64,000 nt of DNA from JAENVT01 sp963805445 (GTDB lineage Bacteria > Actinomycetota > Acidimicrobiia > Acidimicrobiales > Ilumatobacteraceae), in contig CAWDUI010000055.1 in assembly GCA_963805445.1 (NCBI GenBank), forward strand, positions 124,001 to 188,000. The letters run 5' to 3'. Positions within the stretch are counted from its first letter, which is position 1; the number at the start of each line of letters is the position of its first letter. Below, piece after piece: positions 60,639 to 64,000 of this stretch. A model generated the notes under the pieces. That model worked only from the letters and a program-made list of their open reading frames with translations, was not told the origin of the DNA and did no database searches. The position numbers and the translations under genes were made by a program.

Positions 60639-63600
60639 TCAGTTCATGAAGTAGCCGTTGACATCGACGACCAGTTGGGTGGCCCCGGAGTTGAGGATGC
60701 AGACCGTTCCATCGCTGCTCACCTCGGCTATGACGGCGACGGCTGTGGTCGAGTTGATGCTGTAGTTGAGGTTCGATGCCAGTGGCGGGGCGATGCCGCA
60801 CGGGTACACCGTGAGATAGCCGGACTGCGTCGCCTCGGTGACGGTGACGTTGAGTACCACGGTCGAGGCGCCGGCCGGGACGCCGCCGCGGTTGGCGACC
60901 TGGAGCTCGGTCACCGTTCCCGCCGGGCGAATACCAGCGCCGACGAACCGGCCGTCGATCGTCGTCAAGCCCGGACGTGTCTCGAGGAGGCGGGCCGGAT
61001 CGAGCGACCGGTACGACGTCACCGCGGGGAAGTAGCCGTCGATGTCGACGACGAGGTGGGTGGCCGAGCTACTGAAGACGCACACCGCACCGGCGGCTCC
61101 GACCTTTGAGACAACCAGATTGGCAACGGTCGAACCGGTGATGTAGTTGATGTTCGACGCCATCGGAACAGGCGTGCCGCACGGATACACCGTGACGAAA
61201 CCGGGCCGTTCGGCTTCGGTCACCGTCACGTTGAGGATCACCGCCGTCGCATCGGTGGGCACCGAAACGCGGCCTCCGATCTGCACAGGCGTGATCGATC
61301 CGCCGGCGGGGATCCCGGCGCCTTGCTGGAGGCCGTCGATCGTCGTGGAACCGTCGCGGGTGTCGAGCACCCGTGCCGGGTTGATCGAATGCAGGGTCGA
61401 GTTGACCGGGAAGTACCCGTTGACGTCGACGACCAGTTGGGTGTCGTTCGACGCGAACACGCAGACCTTTCCATCGACGCCGACCTTGGCAATCACGGCG
61501 TTGGGGACCACCGAGCCGGCGCGGAAGTTGAGGTTGGATGCAGTGGGCCGCGCCGCTCCGCAGGGGTACACCGTGACGAAACCGCCGCCACTCGGGTCGG
61601 CAACGGTGACGTTCAGTGCAACCGCGGCAGCATCGGGTGCGACTCCGCCGCGGCCGGCGACGAGCAGCTCCAAGGTTGAACCGCGCTGCCGTGTGCCGGT
61701 GCCGGCGAAGAGGCCATCGATGGTCTGTCCGTCAGGGCGGGTATCGGCGAGGCGGGCAGGTGTCAGGGCGACGTGGTCGGTCCCGGTTGCCGGTGGCGGC
61801 GGCGGCTCTGAGGCGTTCGACGACCCAGTCGTGGTCGTGGTCGTCGTCGGCGCAGTCGTGGTCGTCGTGGTCGTGGTCGTGGTCGGCGGCGCCGGGTCGG
61901 TGACGGTGATCGTCAACGGCTGGGTGGTGAGGCCGGCGGCGCTGATCACCGTGACGACGAGCGGGTACGACCCGGCCGTCCCGGCAAGTGGAGTGCCCGA
62001 GACGGTGACGGATCCGGGGGCCGGCATCGCGGTGACGCCCGTGGGGAGCGTGCCGGTCACGAACACGCTGGCCGTCGGGCTGGCAACGGCGTCGACGCTG
62101 ACGGCACCCGGCTGCGCGGTGAGGAGGTTGGGGTTCCCCGTAACCGTCACAACGGCGAGGGGAACGGTGCCAGTCTTCGGTCCCGGGGTCAACCAGCCGC
62201 TGACCTCGCCACCGTACGACTCGAGCGTGGCACCGGCGATCGTGGTGCCGGGAGGTGCGGTGATGGGAACCGAAACACCACCGTTGCCGCTCACGGTGAC
62301 CTGACCGTTCTGCACGTATCCGGTGACGCTGTCGACACCGTTGGTCGCCCACTGCTTCTGCTCACCGAGAACTGTTGCGGCCTCGGTCAGTGTGAGGTTG
62401 ACCAGCGGCGTGGCCGGCGTGAACGCGGCCCGATAGGTGCCGAGGATCGACTCGAGCAGGGGGAACAGCAGTCTGTCGTCGGTCATGTTGCTCACGTGGG
62501 CATAGAACGGTCGCGGATCGTTGCTGAGGATGAAGCTCAGGTCGAAGGCGGCATCGGTGGGCACGATGTACGACGTGAAGCCGGTCGCTGGATCGAGCGG
62601 GGCGATACAGGTCGCGGTGGCCGGGTTGTCTTCGCAATAGCCGCTGCCACCGTTGGCCCGGGTGGTGTACAGCCAGTTGTACTCATCGACCGCCGCGGCC
62701 TGCGTCGAAGTGTTGTAGTACAGCGCCGTGGGATGCCGGGGAACTGTGGTCGCACTGCCAACCTGTCGGGCACCGGCATCGCGGGACGCGTCGGAGCCGA
62801 TGTGCAAGATGCCGGCCTGGGTCAGTGCTGCACCGAAGTTCGGGTTGTCGACCGGTTGCTGCGGCAACAGGAACAGTCCGGAATGCTCACCACTCAGGTA
62901 CTCGCTCGGGTCGAACGGCAAACCCAAGGCCTGTCCGGTCGCAATGTTGTTCTGGATCTCGTTGAGATCGTCGGCCTGCGACACCCAAACCATGTGGCCG
63001 TTGACGTCGGTGGTGCATTGCCACGGAATGACCGTGAAGTTCTGCACGCAGCCCTGGTAGATGTGCTCGAAGCCATGGTTCAACCAACGGAACGACGCAG
63101 CATTGGCGACGAACGCCTGTGTCAATGGATCGGCAGCCAGGTCTGCGTACGAACCGTTGAAGGGGAGTGTGAGTTGATAGTCGTTGGCCTGTTCCCATGC
63201 GACGGCGTGGGTGACATCGGCGGGGGTCATCCGAGCCGAGGTCTCCGGGATCGTGCTGGTGCCGTCGGGGTTACGCGGGCAATCCTCACCCGGAGTGCAG
63301 TTGGCGTCGCTGTTCCACAACGCATCCGAGGAGAACGCGTCGTCGACGTGGAACGTGAAGTTGTTGCGGTTGTACCCGAAGTGCACACCGCGTGTGACCC
63401 AGGTGATGATGCCATGCGACAACGTCTTGAACTGCGGCAACGAAAAGCTCAAGGCAGCCGTGATCACCATCTGCTCGACCCCGGCGTTCGAGTAGACGCC
63501 AACGAGTGAGCCCGTTGCTCCACTCTGCGACGGTGCGCCGATCAGGGTGGTGTAGCTCGCCCCGGGGAGTTGCGCTGCGGGTGCCAGCGGCTCGGCGGCG

Positions 63601-64000
63601 TACCCGTAACTGCCGGCCGAGAACGGAACCGGGCCGTTCAGATAGCCGAACCCAGCCTTGGAGCCGGCAACGGTCACGTTCGCTGTCGTACCCGTGAGAT
63701 CAGCACCGGGCGCCACGTCGAGGCCCACGGAAGGATTGGCGTAGTTGTAGCCGTCGACCTCGCGGATCCCGAACTTCGCCTCGTACGTTCGCAGCGCGGT
63801 GCGCTCGGAATCCGACAACTGGCCGAGCATGTAGTCCGGACCCACGACCGCCTGGAAGAAGGCCTCGTCACCCGACGCCAGGAAGCCGGCGGTGAGCAGC
63901 GGGCGCGATCCCGAGTTGAGATCGACAGTCGTGTAGGGCACGCCCTCCACATCCATCTGGGATTGGATCGCATCGACCCACGGAGAGTTGTCGTCGAGCA
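60639..64000 (-). CDS. Very large secreted deacetylase-like protein (Agd3/CE18-type candidate) with three C-terminal surface modules; 5' end outside window
   Basis: At least 1120 residues, open to the right edge. The N-terminal visible part is a beta-rich domain (TTVDLNSGSRPLLTAGFLAS, EAFFQAVVGPDYMLGQLSDS), possibly carbohydrate-binding. The catalytic-like region has NNFTFHVDDAFSSDALWNSD (Asp pair after His), ASFRWLNHGFEHIYQGCVQN (HxxxH) and EHSGLFLLPQQPVDNPNFGA. This is the Asp-His-His layout of NodB/CE4-like and CE18 polysaccharide deacetylases. A beta-sandwich region, a Thr-run linker (about 61830-61890) and three surface modules (near 61780, 61390 and 61030) complete it. I infer a deacetylase acting on an extracellular amino-polysaccharide. 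Confidence 0.6.
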   Translation of the reverse strand, partial: LDDNSPWVDAIQSQMDVEGVPYTTVDLNSGSRPLLTAGFLASGDEAFFQAVVGPDYMLGQLSDSERTALRTYEAKFGIREVDGYNYANPSVGLDVAPGADLTGTTANVTVAGSKAGFGYLNGPVPFSAGSYGYAAEPLAPAAQLPGASYTTLIGAPSQSGATGSLVGVYSNAGVEQMVITAALSFSLPQFKTLSHGIITWVTRGVHFGYNRNNFTFHVDDAFSSDALWNSDANCTPGEDCPRNPDGTSTIPETSARMTPADVTHAVAWEQANDYQLTLPFNGSYADLAADPLTQAFVANAASFRWLNHGFEHIYQGCVQNFTVIPWQCTTDVNGHMVWVSQADDLNEIQNNIATGQALGLPFDPSEYLSGEHSGLFLLPQQPVDNPNFGAALTQAGILHIGSDASRDAGARQVGSATTVPRHPTALYYNTSTQAAAVDEYNWLYTTRANGGSGYCEDNPATATCIAPLDPATGFTSYIVPTDAAFDLSFILSNDPRPFYAHVSNMTDDRLLFPLLESILGTYRAAFTPATPLVNLTLTEAATVLGEQKQWATNGVDSVTGYVQNGQVTVSGNGGVSVPITAPPGTTIAGATLESYGGEVSGWLTPGPKTGTVPLAVVTVTGNPNLLTAQPGAVSVDAVASPTASVFVTGTLPTGVTAMPAPGSVTVSGTPLAGTAGSYPLVVTVISAAGLTTQPLTITVTDPAPPTTTTTTTTTTAPTTTTTTTGSSNASEPPPPPATGTDHVALTPARLADTRPDGQTIDGLFAGTGTRQRGSTLELLVAGRGGVAPDAAAVALNVTVADPSGGGFVTVYPCGAARPTASNLNFRAGSVVPNAVIAKVGVDGKVCVFASNDTQLVVDVNGYFPVNSTLHSINPARVLDTRDGSTTIDGLQQGAGIPAGGSITPVQIGGRVSVPTDATAVILNVTVTEAERPGFVTVYPCGTPVPMASNINYITGSTVANLVVSKVGAAGAVCVFSSSATHLVVDIDGYFPAVTSYRSLDPARLLETRPGLTTIDGRFVGAGIRPAGTVTELQVANRGGVPAGASTVVLNVTVTEATQSGYLTVYPCGIAPPLASNLNYSINSTTAVAVIAEVSSDGTVCILNSGATQLVVDVNGYFMN
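60642..61785 (-). repeat. Three tandem surface-module copies (deacetylase-like protein)
   Basis: Modules begin near 61780 (ARLADTRPDGQTIDG), 61390 (ARVLDTRDGSTTIDG) and 61030 (ARLLETRPGLTTIDG) and end in VVDVNGYF or VVDIDGYF. They share VYPCGxxxPxASNLNY and AVCVF-type segments with the other proteins. Confidence 0.8.

Noticed and set aside
61830..61900. Microrepeat of GTGGTCGTCGTG-type sequence
   Set aside because: It encodes the poly-Thr linker of the secreted protein and is not an independent repeat or array.

Overview
The window is GC-rich actinobacterial chromosome. It holds a DUF3263 gene, a SARP regulator with BTAD and NB-ARC domains, an AfsR-like LysM-BTAD protein, several SigE-type ECF sigma factors, a 13E12/DUF222 HNH remnant and a compact actinobacterial Tad pilus locus. 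The secreted proteins with recurring LLDTR/GWFP modules suggest an Acidimicrobiia (Ilumatobacter-like) lineage. The lineage is an inference; there is no rRNA or other marker gene here to test it.

Layout. 1-12.4 kb: catabolic and housekeeping genes. These are an HDAC-superfamily amidohydrolase and a P1/DmpA peptidase, a sarcosine-oxidase-type flavoenzyme, an ECF sigma factor with a membrane partner, an amidase-Rieske oxygenase pair, glycerate kinase, a LytR-C protein, DUF3263, a uridine-kinase-like enzyme, and an SDR with an amidohydrolase. 12.4-13.9 kb: an organoarsenical-type resistance island (ArsR, ArsN1-like GNAT, ArsI/CadI) with a clear set of ArsR operator candidates. 14-20 kb: an FtsX-type permease, a GNAT, a peptidase E-like protein, and a SnoaL-like protein divergent from an ECF sigma factor that has its own SnoaL tail. 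20-29.5 kb: a complete xyloside/xylose uptake and cleavage operon (LacI, binding protein, two permeases, GH3, xylose isomerase, ATPase) with a perfect operator palindrome. 29.7-42 kb: tRNA-Thr, a SARP/NB-ARC regulator, and a Tad (Flp pilus) locus that ends in a LysM-BTAD membrane protein. 42-46 kb: tRNA-Ser, a LysM transglycosylase-like protein, tRNA-Arg, a second sigma/membrane-protein pair and an HNH remnant. 46-64 kb: large secreted proteins and two large LuxR-type ATPase regulators.

The most distinctive region is 50.5-64 kb. Two GH114 (endo-alpha-1,4-galactosaminidase family) genes flank two tandem paralogous LAL regulators. Beyond them, entering from the right edge, is a very large secreted protein with deacetylase-like motifs resembling the Agd3 (CE18) type. 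GH114 plus Agd3-type deacetylase is the enzyme pair known from fungal galactosaminogalactan metabolism and is analogous to the two activities of bacterial PelA. I infer a cationic galactosamine-type exopolysaccharide system whose other genes may lie beyond position 64000. A roughly 120-residue surface module recurs nine times in three of the secreted proteins and ties this region together.

Quality warning. About 33 apparent single frameshifts break some 22 genes, many of them housekeeping types, while others are intact. The downstream frame always continues the same protein. Indel errors in the sequence are the simplest explanation, so broken genes are annotated over their full reconstructed span and not called pseudogenes unless truncation is independent of the frame.
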